A stretch of DNA of 64,000 bases from Peptococcaceae bacterium (GTDB lineage Bacteria > Bacillota > DSM-12270 > Thermacetogeniales > Thermacetogeniaceae), in NCBI GenBank assembly GCA_023249405.1, contig JAHFCR010000003.1, forward strand, positions 1 to 64,000, read 5' to 3'. The notes beneath the pieces were generated by a model. That model was not told the DNA's origin and searched no databases. It saw nothing but the letters and a program-made list of their open reading frames with translations. The position numbers were made by a program, and so were the translations under genes. The first letter of the stretch is position 1. Every line of letters begins with the position of its first letter. This document shows positions 54,722 through 63,210 of this stretch, one piece after another.

Positions 54722-55795
54722 TTGCCCTACGCAGTGATCATGGCCGGTGGCCGCGGCGAGAGATTCTGGCCGAAGAGCCGCCAGGAACTCCCCAAACAAT
54801 TCTTATGCCTGGTTGGCGATCGCACCATGCTACAGAAGACAGTCGACCGGCTGCAAAAAACGATCCCCATAGAACAGATTTACATCATCACCGGAAAGGC
54901 ATACTATGATCTAGTTTGTGGACAGGTTCCTGAAATTCCTGAAGGAAACATCATCCTGGAACCGATCGGCCGGGATACGGCGGCAGCGGTGGGGCTATCA
55001 GCGGTAGCCATCTCCCGGAGAGACCCCGCCGGGGTGATGATCATCCTGCCTGCAGACCATTACATTGCTGATGAAGAGCAGTTCTGCGCAGTCTTGCAGA
55101 GCGCAGTGACACTGGCTGAATCCGGCGAACACCTGGTCACCCTGGGCATCACTCCGAACCGCCCGGAGACCGGTTTCGGGTACATTGCCCATGGCCGGAT
55201 TTACAAAAATGTTGACGGCAATCCCGCCTATGCCGTCGACCAGTTCATGGAAAAACCAGACCTGCAGCGCGCTCTGGAGTACCTGGCAAGCGGCCATCAT
55301 TACTGGAACAGCGGCATCTTTATCTGGCGGGTCGACCTGATCCAGAGCCTGATCGCCAGTCACCTGCCCGAGCTGAACGCTGGTCTGATGAAGATCAGGA
55401 CAGCCTACGGCACAGGGCGCTACCAGGAGGTGCTGGAAACGGTCTTTGCCGGTCTGCCCAAGATCTCCATCGATTACGGAGTGATGGAAAAAGCCAGCAA
55501 CGTACTGGTCCTGCCCGGTAATTTCGGCTGGGACGACGTTGGCTCCTGGACAGCGCTGGATGCTTACAAAGACAAGGATGAACAGGGCAATTGCCTGGAG
55601 GGCAGGGGGGTCCTGGTGGAAACCAGCAACACCCTGGTGCTGTCCTCCGGCAAAGTGGTGGCCACCCTGGGCGTGGAGGACCTGATCGTGGTCGAGGGTC
55701 GCGACAGCATCCTGGTCTGCCACAAAGGGCGCGCCCAGGAGATCAAGAAGGTTATCAGCGCCCTGCAGGAACAGGGATACAAGGAGGTGCTGTGA
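54722..55795 (+). CDS. manC: mannose-1-phosphate guanylyltransferase
   Basis: Makes GDP-mannose from GTP and mannose 1-phosphate. The 357-residue protein has the nucleotidyl loop MAGGRGERFWPKSRQELPKQF, then GRDTAAAVGLSA, LPADHYI, MEKPDLQRA and WNSGIFIW, in the order of the GDP-mannose pyrophosphorylase class. It is the short form, without the fused phosphomannose isomerase domain of long ManC proteins. The start is TTG at 54722 with GAAGGAG upstream; no ATG precedes the glycine loop closely enough. Its stop overlaps the ATG of manB (TGATG), so GDP-mannose supply is made as one unit. Confidence 0.92.
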   Translation: MPYAVIMAGGRGERFWPKSRQELPKQFLCLVGDRTMLQKTVDRLQKTIPIEQIYIITGKAYYDLVCGQVPEIPEGNIILEPIGRDTAAAVGLSAVAISRRDPAGVMIILPADHYIADEEQFCAVLQSAVTLAESGEHLVTLGITPNRPETGFGYIAHGRIYKNVDGNPAYAVDQFMEKPDLQRALEYLASGHHYWNSGIFIWRVDLIQSLIASHLPELNAGLMKIRTAYGTGRYQEVLETVFAGLPKISIDYGVMEKASNVLVLPGNFGWDDVGSWTALDAYKDKDEQGNCLEGRGVLVETSNTLVLSSGKVVATLGVEDLIVVEGRDSILVCHKGRAQEIKKVISALQEQGYKEVL

Positions 55796-57168
55796 TGAAT
55801 CCATTAATTTTCAGGCAGTATGACATTCGCGGCCATGCTGAGCAGGACCTGACCGACGAGACCGTCAGGCTGATCGGACAGGCATTCGGAAGCTACGTTC
55901 AGGAGCACGGCTCCAATCAGGTGCTGGTCGGACGGGACAACCGCCTCAGTTCGGAAAGGCTGCGGGACGCCCTGGTTGGCGGCCTGATCGCCACCGGGTG
56001 CCAGGTCATCGATATCGGGCTGGTGATCACGCCGATGCTCTATTATGCCCGAGTCTTCTTCAACATCGACGGAGGGGTGATGATCACCGGCAGCCACAAT
56101 CCTCCCGATGAAAACGGCTTCAAGCTGGCCCGCGGTGAGGGCACCATTTACGGGGATGAGATCATGCGACTGCGGGAGATGATCCTGGCCGGGCAGTTCC
56201 GATCCGGCACGGGAAGCCGCCAGGAGCGCAGTATAGTCGAACCCTATCTGGCCATGCTGAAGGAAAAGATCACCCTCGGGCCGCGCCGGTTGAAGGTAGC
56301 GGTGGATAGCGGCAACGGCACCGCCTCTCTGTTTGCGGAACAGATCCTGCGGGCATGGGGCTGCGAGGTGACGCCGCTTTACTGCGAATCCGACGGCTGT
56401 TTCCCGCACCACCACCCAGACCCGGTCAAGACCGCCAACCTGGCAGACCTGATCAGAACGGTGCAACAGCAGTCCGGCGACCTGGGCATCGCCTACGACG
56501 GGGACGCCGACCGGATCGGCGTCGTCGACGAATCCGGGCAGGTGATCTGGGGAGACAAGCTGATGTGCCTGTATTGGCGCGAGGTTCTGGAGCATCACCC
56601 CCACTCCCTGGCCATCATTGAAGTGAAGTGCTCCCAGGCCCTGGTCGACGAAGTGACGCGCCTGGGGGGACGCCCGCTGTTTTACAAAACCGGCCACTCC
56701 CTGATCAAGGCCAAGATGAAGGAGACCGGAGCGGTTTTCACCGGGGAGATGTCCGGACACATGTTTTTCGCCGACGAATATTATGGTTACGATGATGCCC
56801 TCTATGCTTCGGGCCGCCTGCTCCGGATCCTCTCCCGCACAAACCAGAGCCTCTCGGAGCTATTGGCGCACATCCCCAAGTACTATGCCACGGCAGAAAC
56901 ACGGGTACCCTGCGCCGACCGGATCAAATTTGACATTGTCAACCAGTTGGTGGATCACTTCCGCCGCGATTATCAGGTAATAGATGTTGATGGAGTCAGG
57001 GTGCTCTTCCCCGATGGCTGGGGACTGGTCCGGGCATCCAACACCCAGCCGGTGCTGGTAGCCCGGTGTGAGGCCAAAACGCCCGAGGGACTGCAGCAGA
57101 TCTGCAGCGTCATGAAACAGACCATCCTTCAATACCCGGAGATGGAGGATTTTACGTGGGAATACTAG
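55795..57168 (+). CDS. manB: phosphomannomutase/phosphoglucomutase
   Basis: A 457-residue alpha-D-phosphohexomutase converting mannose 6-phosphate (and probably glucose 6-phosphate) to the 1-phosphate. Four domain marks: TGSHNPPDENGFKL with the phosphoserine, AYDGDADRIGVVDE metal loop, GEMSGHMFFADEYYG sugar-specificity loop, and a C-terminal RASNTQPVLVARCEA phosphate-binding loop. RQYDIRG at the start is typical of the AlgC/ManB class. The ATG at 55795 overlaps the manC stop and has AAGGAGG upstream; the longer open frame lies inside manC. It feeds manC and the mannoside genes that follow. Confidence 0.93.
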   Translation: MNPLIFRQYDIRGHAEQDLTDETVRLIGQAFGSYVQEHGSNQVLVGRDNRLSSERLRDALVGGLIATGCQVIDIGLVITPMLYYARVFFNIDGGVMITGSHNPPDENGFKLARGEGTIYGDEIMRLREMILAGQFRSGTGSRQERSIVEPYLAMLKEKITLGPRRLKVAVDSGNGTASLFAEQILRAWGCEVTPLYCESDGCFPHHHPDPVKTANLADLIRTVQQQSGDLGIAYDGDADRIGVVDESGQVIWGDKLMCLYWREVLEHHPHSLAIIEVKCSQALVDEVTRLGGRPLFYKTGHSLIKAKMKETGAVFTGEMSGHMFFADEYYGYDDALYASGRLLRILSRTNQSLSELLAHIPKYYATAETRVPCADRIKFDIVNQLVDHFRRDYQVIDVDGVRVLFPDGWGLVRASNTQPVLVARCEAKTPEGLQQICSVMKQTILQYPEMEDFTWEY

Positions 57169-60100
57169 ACGTCGATGCCCTCTTCGATCAGAGCATTGCC
57201 GAACCCCTGGACCAAGCCAGGAAACTGGCCGATATCAACCTGGTGGTCGGTGTCCCTTTCTACAACGAGAAATTTACTCTGCCCAAGGTGCTGCAGGTAA
57301 TTGAGCAGGGGCTGGCAGAGGCCAAGCAATTGGACCGGACGCTGATCGTCTGCGCCGGAGACCACCGCGGCTCGGAAACCCTGGAGATCATTGCCGAATT
57401 GCCCTTCAAGGCTGCCCACCTGGAGTTCCTGATGCTGCCCGGGGCCAATGGCCGGGGCTCCAGCATCCGGGCGATCTTAGAGATCGCCAATCTGATGGAG
57501 GCTGACGTCCTGCTCTTCACATCGGACCTGATCGCCGGAGAAAACAACGGGTTGCAGCCGGCATGGGTGCAGCGGATCCTGGAGCCGATCAGGATGGAGT
57601 ACGACTTTGTGATCACCCTCTTGAAGAAGAACTACTTCGAAGACTACCTGAACAGCCTGTTAATAGCCCCCCTGCTGGAGGCCTTCTACGGCTACCGGAT
57701 CGACAGCGCCCTCAGCGGCATCTACGCTATCGCCAACGATGTGGTGGAGGATCTCTGCACCGAGATCAAGTTCTGGGGAGAACTGACCAGAGACTATGGA
57801 ATCGACCCCTGGCTGATCACCAGGGCCATCCGCTGGAACAAGAAGATCTGCGAGGTGGAACTGGGGACAAAACTGGAAGGTATCTACCTGGAAAAGTTAA
57901 ACTACATGTTCAAGGTCCTGGCCAAGACCATGTTCGAATGCATCAAGCGGGATGAGGACTTCTGGCTGTCGGGCCGCTACATCCGCAAGTCCCCGGACAT
58001 CTATTGGAACAAATACCAGAATGCCGCCCCTGAGCCATCCTACTCCACCTACGGCATTACCAACCTGTTCAAGCGCGGCCTCAACCAGTACAAGAGCCTG
58101 TACAAGAAGATCCTGCCGGATCTTCTGTATGCGGACGTCGAGCGCATCGCAACAGCCACAGCCCGGGAGCCCCGGTTCAACAGCAAGATCTGGGCGCATA
58201 TCGTCTACTGGTTCCTGTTCCACTACTGCTTCGCCGTAGACGTCAACAGCGACGACGTGCTGGGCGCCATGGCCTGCGCCTTCTTCGGCCGGCTGACCAC
58301 GATCCTGGAACAGGCCCAAAACCTGAAGGATGATCTCAAAGACGTTCCCCAAGTCAATTCGCAAAATCTGATCGCCGGCGAGATCGCTTCTGCCAAAGAA
58401 GACCAGCAGGACTCCTTCCTGAAGCTCAGGGAGGATTTCTTCCGGGTCTGGGAGCAAAAAGCGCTGGAACTGAAGCCGTCGATCATTCCCGAGCACTACC
58501 TGGAGTTCATCCCGGGCATTCCCATCGCCCTGCCCAAGGAACTGGAGGGCCGGGGCGGCCGGGTCATCTGGAGCGAGGGGATGTTCAACCGCCTGCAGTC
58601 GAAATACCAGGAGGCCTTTCACAACTTCACCTATAACAGCCTGGGAGTGTCTGAAAATGCCGATTCCCGTGCCCTGGCCGGGAGCCTGCGAGAGTTCATG
58701 GAGCAGTTGAACCAGGCGATGGACCGGCTGCTGCCCGGAGACCCGTTCACGGTGGAGGGCGCCCAGCAGGTGGTCGACGCCCTGTTCCACCTGCTGCCAT
58801 CCCGGATGATGTTCTACATCAGGGACGAACTCCTCCAAGAGGCTCTCCTGCACTATCCTCCGCTCAACCTGATGATCCCCACCGGCTGCAATACCTCCCG
58901 GGTGCTCCTGGAGATGATGGACGTCCGGGAGGCGATCACCCTGGCCAACCTGGTCGAGAACCGGAAGTGGGCCGACGGCATCCTGCTCTGGATCCTGGAC
59001 AACGTGAAACCGGGGTCTTTTGGCGAGGTGGAGATCAAACCGATCGTCCTCGGACCGCAAGTCCTGGGCGGCAGCATCCAACTGGGGGCTATCTCCGATC
59101 TGAACAAACTCACCGCCCGGATCGTGGTCAGGCCGCTGGGCAAGAACATGGGCGGCGACTACCCAAAGCTGCGTTTCGCCCTATTCATTGCCAGGCACAT
59201 CATGATCGCCCGCAACTATTCCGCCCTGCTGAGGACCTATGCCCGGGAGCGCAAGAACCTGGGCCTCAAGGTCCGCAACTCCCTGATCGGACGCTATGAG
59301 ACCACCGCCTTCTCGGTGCACAACATCTTCGAGGACTTCCACCACAAGGCCCTGGTGAGCCAGTTCCGGAATACTGCCGGGCACCTGGCAGAAACAGGCC
59401 AGGCCGAAGACGCCAGACTGTTGGAGATGATGTGCGAGAGCTACGGCCTCAGCCAGGTCCTGGCAGACGGCACCTTCATCCCCTGCTCCGCCTGGAGTTG
59501 GGCCAGCTTCAGCTACAAGGGAGGCCGCGGTATCCCCACTCCCCTGTCCAGCCACGTCGAAGAAAAATGGTTCAACCACGACTTCCTGGAGGAGATCTAT
59601 ACCGAACTGGGGTACGACCCCGGCGAGATCATGCGCACGGTGACACAGCTGATCGGAGAGGGCCGGGCCAGCGAAAACCTGCTGGACGTCCTGCTGGGGA
59701 TCAGGCGCAAGGACGTCACCGTGGTCGTCCAGGAATCCCGGGACTACCCGCCGGCGAAGCCGCTGGAGCGCTATGCGGGCAACCCGATCCTGCGCCCCAT
59801 CAAGGAGCATGTCTGGGAAAGCAAGTACGTCCTGAATGCGGCTGCAGTCCGGATCGGCGATCTGGTCTACCTGCTCTACCGGGCCTTCGGAGATGACGAG
59901 ACATCGCGCATCGGTCTGGCGATCACTGACGGTTACCAAGTGCTGGAGAGGATACCGGAGCCGATCTTCGGGCCCCATGACGAGAAGGATAAAAAGGGCG
60001 TGGAGGACCCCCGGGCGGTGATCGTCGAGGACCAGATCTACATGCTCTACACCGCCTACGACGGGGCTATCGCCCAGATCTCCGCGGCATCGATCACCGT

Positions 60101-60719
60101 TGAGGATTTCTTGAAACGCAATTGGGACCAGTGGAAGCGAAAGGGTTTCGCCTTTCAGGACGTGTGGGACAAAGACGCCGTCCTGTTCCCGGAGCGGATC
60201 GACGGCAGATATGTCATCTATCACCGGATCGAGCCCAGCATCTGGGTATCGCACCTGGATCGGCTGGATTTCCCGGCACCCAAAGAGAAACATTCGATCA
60301 TCATGGGGCCGCGCTCCGGCAGGATGTGGGACTCCGTGAAGATCGGAGCGGGCACTCAGCCGATTAAAACCCGGTTTGGCTGGCTGCTGATCTATCACGG
60401 CGTGGACCGGGACCGGGTCTACCGGCTCGGGGTGATCCTCACTGACCTGAAAAACCCGGAACGCTTGTTGTACCGCTCCCCCAACCCGGTGCTCTCGCCA
60501 GAGACAGAATACGAGATCGGCAATGCGGACAGTTGGGTGCCCAGGGTGGTCTTTACCTGCGGGGCCGTACCGGTGAAAAACAAGGCAGTGCTGGATGCAG
60601 AGGATGAGATCCTGGTCTACTATGGCGCTGCCGACACCTACGTCTGCCTGGCCACGGCCAGGGTCGGCGACCTGATCCCGGAGGCGATCAGGCAGGACCT
60701 GCCGGAGCGTTCCTCCTGA
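57156..60719 (+). CDS. glycosyltransferase-GH130 mannoside phosphorylase fusion
   Basis: An 1187-residue protein in three parts. Residues about 25-330 form a GT-A glycosyltransferase (LVVGVPFYNEKFTLPKVLQV, AGDHRGSETLE, FTSDL, IDSALSGIYAIANDVVEDL), nearest in look to GT2/GT81 glycerate- or mannosyl-transferring enzymes. About 400-860 is a large region I do not recognise. About 868-1187 is a GH130 five-blade propeller: RYAGNPILRP, YRAFGDDETSRIGLAITDG, KGVEDPRAVI with the catalytic Asp, YHRIEPSIWVSHL and GAGTQPIKTRFGWLLIYHG with phosphate-binding residues. GH130 enzymes phosphorolyse beta-mannosides or, in reverse, build them from mannose 1-phosphate. The gene overlaps manB by 13 nt. There is no signal peptide. 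Confidence 0.85.
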   Translation: MGILDVDALFDQSIAEPLDQARKLADINLVVGVPFYNEKFTLPKVLQVIEQGLAEAKQLDRTLIVCAGDHRGSETLEIIAELPFKAAHLEFLMLPGANGRGSSIRAILEIANLMEADVLLFTSDLIAGENNGLQPAWVQRILEPIRMEYDFVITLLKKNYFEDYLNSLLIAPLLEAFYGYRIDSALSGIYAIANDVVEDLCTEIKFWGELTRDYGIDPWLITRAIRWNKKICEVELGTKLEGIYLEKLNYMFKVLAKTMFECIKRDEDFWLSGRYIRKSPDIYWNKYQNAAPEPSYSTYGITNLFKRGLNQYKSLYKKILPDLLYADVERIATATAREPRFNSKIWAHIVYWFLFHYCFAVDVNSDDVLGAMACAFFGRLTTILEQAQNLKDDLKDVPQVNSQNLIAGEIASAKEDQQDSFLKLREDFFRVWEQKALELKPSIIPEHYLEFIPGIPIALPKELEGRGGRVIWSEGMFNRLQSKYQEAFHNFTYNSLGVSENADSRALAGSLREFMEQLNQAMDRLLPGDPFTVEGAQQVVDALFHLLPSRMMFYIRDELLQEALLHYPPLNLMIPTGCNTSRVLLEMMDVREAITLANLVENRKWADGILLWILDNVKPGSFGEVEIKPIVLGPQVLGGSIQLGAISDLNKLTARIVVRPLGKNMGGDYPKLRFALFIARHIMIARNYSALLRTYARERKNLGLKVRNSLIGRYETTAFSVHNIFEDFHHKALVSQFRNTAGHLAETGQAEDARLLEMMCESYGLSQVLADGTFIPCSAWSWASFSYKGGRGIPTPLSSHVEEKWFNHDFLEEIYTELGYDPGEIMRTVTQLIGEGRASENLLDVLLGIRRKDVTVVVQESRDYPPAKPLERYAGNPILRPIKEHVWESKYVLNAAAVRIGDLVYLLYRAFGDDETSRIGLAITDGYQVLERIPEPIFGPHDEKDKKGVEDPRAVIVEDQIYMLYTAYDGAIAQISAASITVEDFLKRNWDQWKRKGFAFQDVWDKDAVLFPERIDGRYVIYHRIEPSIWVSHLDRLDFPAPKEKHSIIMGPRSGRMWDSVKIGAGTQPIKTRFGWLLIYHGVDRDRVYRLGVILTDLKNPERLLYRSPNPVLSPETEYEIGNADSWVPRVVFTCGAVPVKNKAVLDAEDEILVYYGAADTYVCLATARVGDLIPEAIRQDLPERSS

Positions 60720-60758
60720 CGGTATCAGATATTTAGATGGGCCAGAATAGTATAAACA

Positions 60759-60779
60759 AAGCCGCATAAACAGCGGCTT
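60759..60779. terminator. bidirectional terminator between convergent genes
   Basis: AAGCCGC-ATAAACA-GCGGCTT, a seven-base-pair stem, between the fusion gene (plus) and the GT4 gene (minus). The minus strand continues TTGTTTATACTATT, a fair U-rich tail; the plus strand continues AAATCTGTTATCC. Confidence 0.65.
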
Positions 60780-60810
60780 AAATCTGTTATCCGGCAATCT
60801 GCAACCGGGA

Positions 60811-61875
60811 TCAGTTGTGGGCAGGCTCCGGGGCCTCAGCCAGATGAACATCCGGAGCACACACATGGTGCTGCAGAATCTGCTGATAAACCGCCAGGTA
60901 GTCCTGCGCCATCCGTTTCCGGCTGAAGCGTTGTTCCGCCCAGCGTCGGCAGTCCTGCCGGTCGAGAGCGGGGATCTGCCCCAGGGCCGCCGTGGCCTCG
61001 GCCACGTTATCGACTAGGAATCCGGTCGTTCCATGCCTGATGATCTCCGGCATGGAGCCCCGGCTAAAAGCCACTACGGGGGTGCCGCAGGCCATCGCCT
61101 CCACCACGCTCAGGCCAAACGGCTCTGCGAAGCTGATCGGATGCAGCAGGGCAAAAGCGCCGCCCAGCAGACCGCCTCTACGGTCCGGTCCCACCGACCC
61201 GATGAACTCCACCCTTCCTTTCTCTAGCCGCGGTGCTACCAGCTCATCAAAATACCGCTGGTCCTGGACAATCCCGGCCATCACCAGAGGCATGCCGAAA
61301 GCGCCGGCGATCTCGATCGCCTCAGCCGTCCCCTTGTCGGGGTGAATGCGGCCGAAGTAGAGCAGATAGCCGCCAGCGGTCGACACAAAGGGGAAGGACT
61401 CCAGATCGATCCCGTGATAGACGGTGGCGAGATAGTCCAGGGACGGATGGCGGTCGGCGTTGCTGATGGAGATATAATGGCTACTCTTGTTATATTCCTG
61501 GAATACCGGCAGAATCCGGGGCGAGGAAAACCCGTGGATAGTGGTGACTACGGGCGTGTTCACCAGCCGGCTGTAGGTGAGCGGCAGAAAATCATAGTTG
61601 TTGTGGATCAGGTCAAACTCCCCCGCCCGCTCGAAGAGGTGGGCAATATGCAGGCACTCCCAGACCTTGGGATCGATCTCCGGGTCCTCCTCGTAGGGCC
61701 GGGGACAGATAAAGTCGAGCTGCGCCCCGGTGAAGGAATCACCGGTGGCAAAAAGGGTGACCTCCACTCCCAGTTCCAGCAATCCCTCGCAGAGCAGGGA
61801 AACCACCCGCTCCCAAGGTCCATAATGTTTGGGGGGAGTCCTCCAGGCAATCGGCGATAACAGGGCAACTTTCAA
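60811..61875 (-). CDS. family 4 glycosyltransferase
   Basis: A 354-residue GT-B transferase: VALLSPIAWRTPPKHYGPWE at the N-terminus (WRTPPxxYGxxE is typical of a GT4 subgroup), YHGIDLESFPF, LYFGRIHPDKGTAEAIEIA, and EPFGLSVVEAMACGTPVVAF with the ExxxxxxxE nucleotide-sugar motif. It may use GDP-mannose made by the neighbouring manC-manB. The TTG start at 61875 has GGAGG seven bases upstream. It lies 84 nt after the GH5-like gene on the same strand, with a heptanucleotide repeat tract between. Confidence 0.88.
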   Translation of the reverse strand: MKVALLSPIAWRTPPKHYGPWERVVSLLCEGLLELGVEVTLFATGDSFTGAQLDFICPRPYEEDPEIDPKVWECLHIAHLFERAGEFDLIHNNYDFLPLTYSRLVNTPVVTTIHGFSSPRILPVFQEYNKSSHYISISNADRHPSLDYLATVYHGIDLESFPFVSTAGGYLLYFGRIHPDKGTAEAIEIAGAFGMPLVMAGIVQDQRYFDELVAPRLEKGRVEFIGSVGPDRRGGLLGGAFALLHPISFAEPFGLSVVEAMACGTPVVAFSRGSMPEIIRHGTTGFLVDNVAEATAALGQIPALDRQDCRRWAEQRFSRKRMAQDYLAVYQQILQHHVCAPDVHLAEAPEPAHN

Positions 61876-61897
61876 AATTCAACCTCCATATTGAGAA

Positions 61898-61979
61898 GTG
61901 TGAGGTGTGAGGTGTGAGGTGTGAGGTGTGAGGCAAGACCACTTCCCACTCCCCATCTCTCACTTCTCACTTCTCACTT
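61898..61979. repeat. inverted heptanucleotide microsatellite
   Basis: Five perfect tandem copies of GTGTGAG (61898-61932) face three copies of CTCACTT (61959-61979), whose complement is AAGTGAG. The two tracts are near-complementary and could fold into one long imperfect hairpin. The right tract also encodes the last codons and the stop of the GH5-like gene. Confidence 0.8.
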
Positions 61980-63192
61980 CACAGTATTTGCGGTAGAGCC
62001 TCGGCAGTTCGGTCCGCTGGCTCCGGTAATAGCGCTCCGGGTCCTCCCCCCGCAGCCAGCCGGCCGGTGACTGATCCACCGCCGGACCCCGGCCTGCGGC
62101 CAGCCGGCCGGCAAACTTGCCGATGGTCTGTACTGCGGGCTTGGGAGAACCATCGTGTCGAAATAGCCCAAAATGCCTCTCATGAGGATTCTCCTTGAGA
62201 GGCGGACGATCCCACAGGCTGGGGTGGTAGTCGCCGTAGCACCAGGCCATGGCGCCGGTCATTCCGGCCTGGCAGAGCAACTCCAGGGCCTGCCGGTAAT
62301 AGGTGGCCACTTCGGTCTCATCCCACAACCGGCATTGATACGACTCGCGTTTATCGGGGTATGGGGGCAGTATCGGTCGGCTGGGAGCCCCGAACTCCTC
62401 GAACAACACCGGCTTGCCTCCGAGCCAACGGGTCAACAAACCCAGAAAGGGCAATACTCGTACGTCGCCGGGGTCGTCAATCCAGGACAGATAGAAGGGG
62501 TAGCCATGCATACAGAGCCAATCGCACCAGAGTGCCGCATCCTGCGGCCACAGGCAGCGGTCATTCTCCAGGTCCTCGGCGTGCATGCCCAGGGTCACCG
62601 GGCAGTCGCCGCCTTGCCGCCTGATCTCTCCCGCCATGATCTCCAGCCATGACCGGGCAGCGTTCCGGTCCGGGGGCAGCACACAGTTCGAAGATTCGTT
62701 GCCCAGGTCGTAGGCCCAGATCGCCGGATGGCCTGCCAATGCCCGAGCCACCTCCCGGCATTGCAATTGTTGCGCCCGGATGATCTCCCGATCGGTATAC
62801 CAATTGCGGATACCGGCTGTCAACAGGCGCCCGCCCGACCAGACTGGAAAACGCCCACCTTCTCTACCGGGACCGAGCGCCCAGCCGGGCAGCCAGTTGA
62901 TTCCGCTCATATGGCCGCAGAACAGGGTGGGCATAATAAAAACGCCGCCTTCAGCGGCGATATCCGCCAACTGTACCAGACGGCGCAGGGCTGCAGGCAA
63001 AACAGTATCCGGGGCCGGTTGGAACTCCTCCCAGAGCAGAAAGACCCGCACATGGCTGATCCCGCCAGCCGCCATCCTGCCAAGATCGGCTGATACTTCC
63101 GCGGCGTCAAAATCCTGCCACCAATACATGGCCTTGTTCAAAGGCCAGTAATTTGTGCCCAGCACAAAGCGCTGCTGTTCATCCCTAACCAC
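61960..63192 (-). CDS. cytoplasmic GH5-like glycoside hydrolase
   Basis: A 410-residue (beta/alpha)8 barrel of the cellulase/mannanase type (clan GH-A). FVLGTNYWPLNKAMYWW is at the start, the acid/base Glu lies in YDLGNESSN after beta-4 and the nucleophile Glu in VLFEEFGAP after beta-7. HGYPFYLSW and MAWCYGDYHP are substrate-side segments. There is no signal peptide, so it acts inside the cell, perhaps on mannosyl products of the neighbouring genes. It starts with GTG at 63192, GGGGAG nine bases upstream. The last residues (CEVRSEK) come from the heptanucleotide repeat and look like a recent C-terminal extension. Confidence 0.82.
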   Translation of the reverse strand: MVRDEQQRFVLGTNYWPLNKAMYWWQDFDAAEVSADLGRMAAGGISHVRVFLLWEEFQPAPDTVLPAALRRLVQLADIAAEGGVFIMPTLFCGHMSGINWLPGWALGPGREGGRFPVWSGGRLLTAGIRNWYTDREIIRAQQLQCREVARALAGHPAIWAYDLGNESSNCVLPPDRNAARSWLEIMAGEIRRQGGDCPVTLGMHAEDLENDRCLWPQDAALWCDWLCMHGYPFYLSWIDDPGDVRVLPFLGLLTRWLGGKPVLFEEFGAPSRPILPPYPDKRESYQCRLWDETEVATYYRQALELLCQAGMTGAMAWCYGDYHPSLWDRPPLKENPHERHFGLFRHDGSPKPAVQTIGKFAGRLAAGRGPAVDQSPAGWLRGEDPERYYRSQRTELPRLYRKYCEVRSEK

Positions 63193-63210
63193 GTTGGCAT
63201 GCTCCCCTTA

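Noticed and set aside
59181-60866. Long antisense frame (561 codons) opposite the GT-GH130 fusion, and similar ones at 57897-59081 and 55804-56760
   Set aside because: They are shadows of GC-rich codon third positions; the plus-strand genes have full family motifs and the antisense frames have none.
61898-61979. GAG-rich heptads as a TRAP RNA-binding site
   Set aside because: TRAP prefers GAG/UAG triplets spaced by two or three bases; here the spacer is four and only a few triplets are present on either transcript.
61898-61979. CRISPR array
   Set aside because: The units are only seven bases long and directly tandem, with no spacers; no cas genes are in the window.
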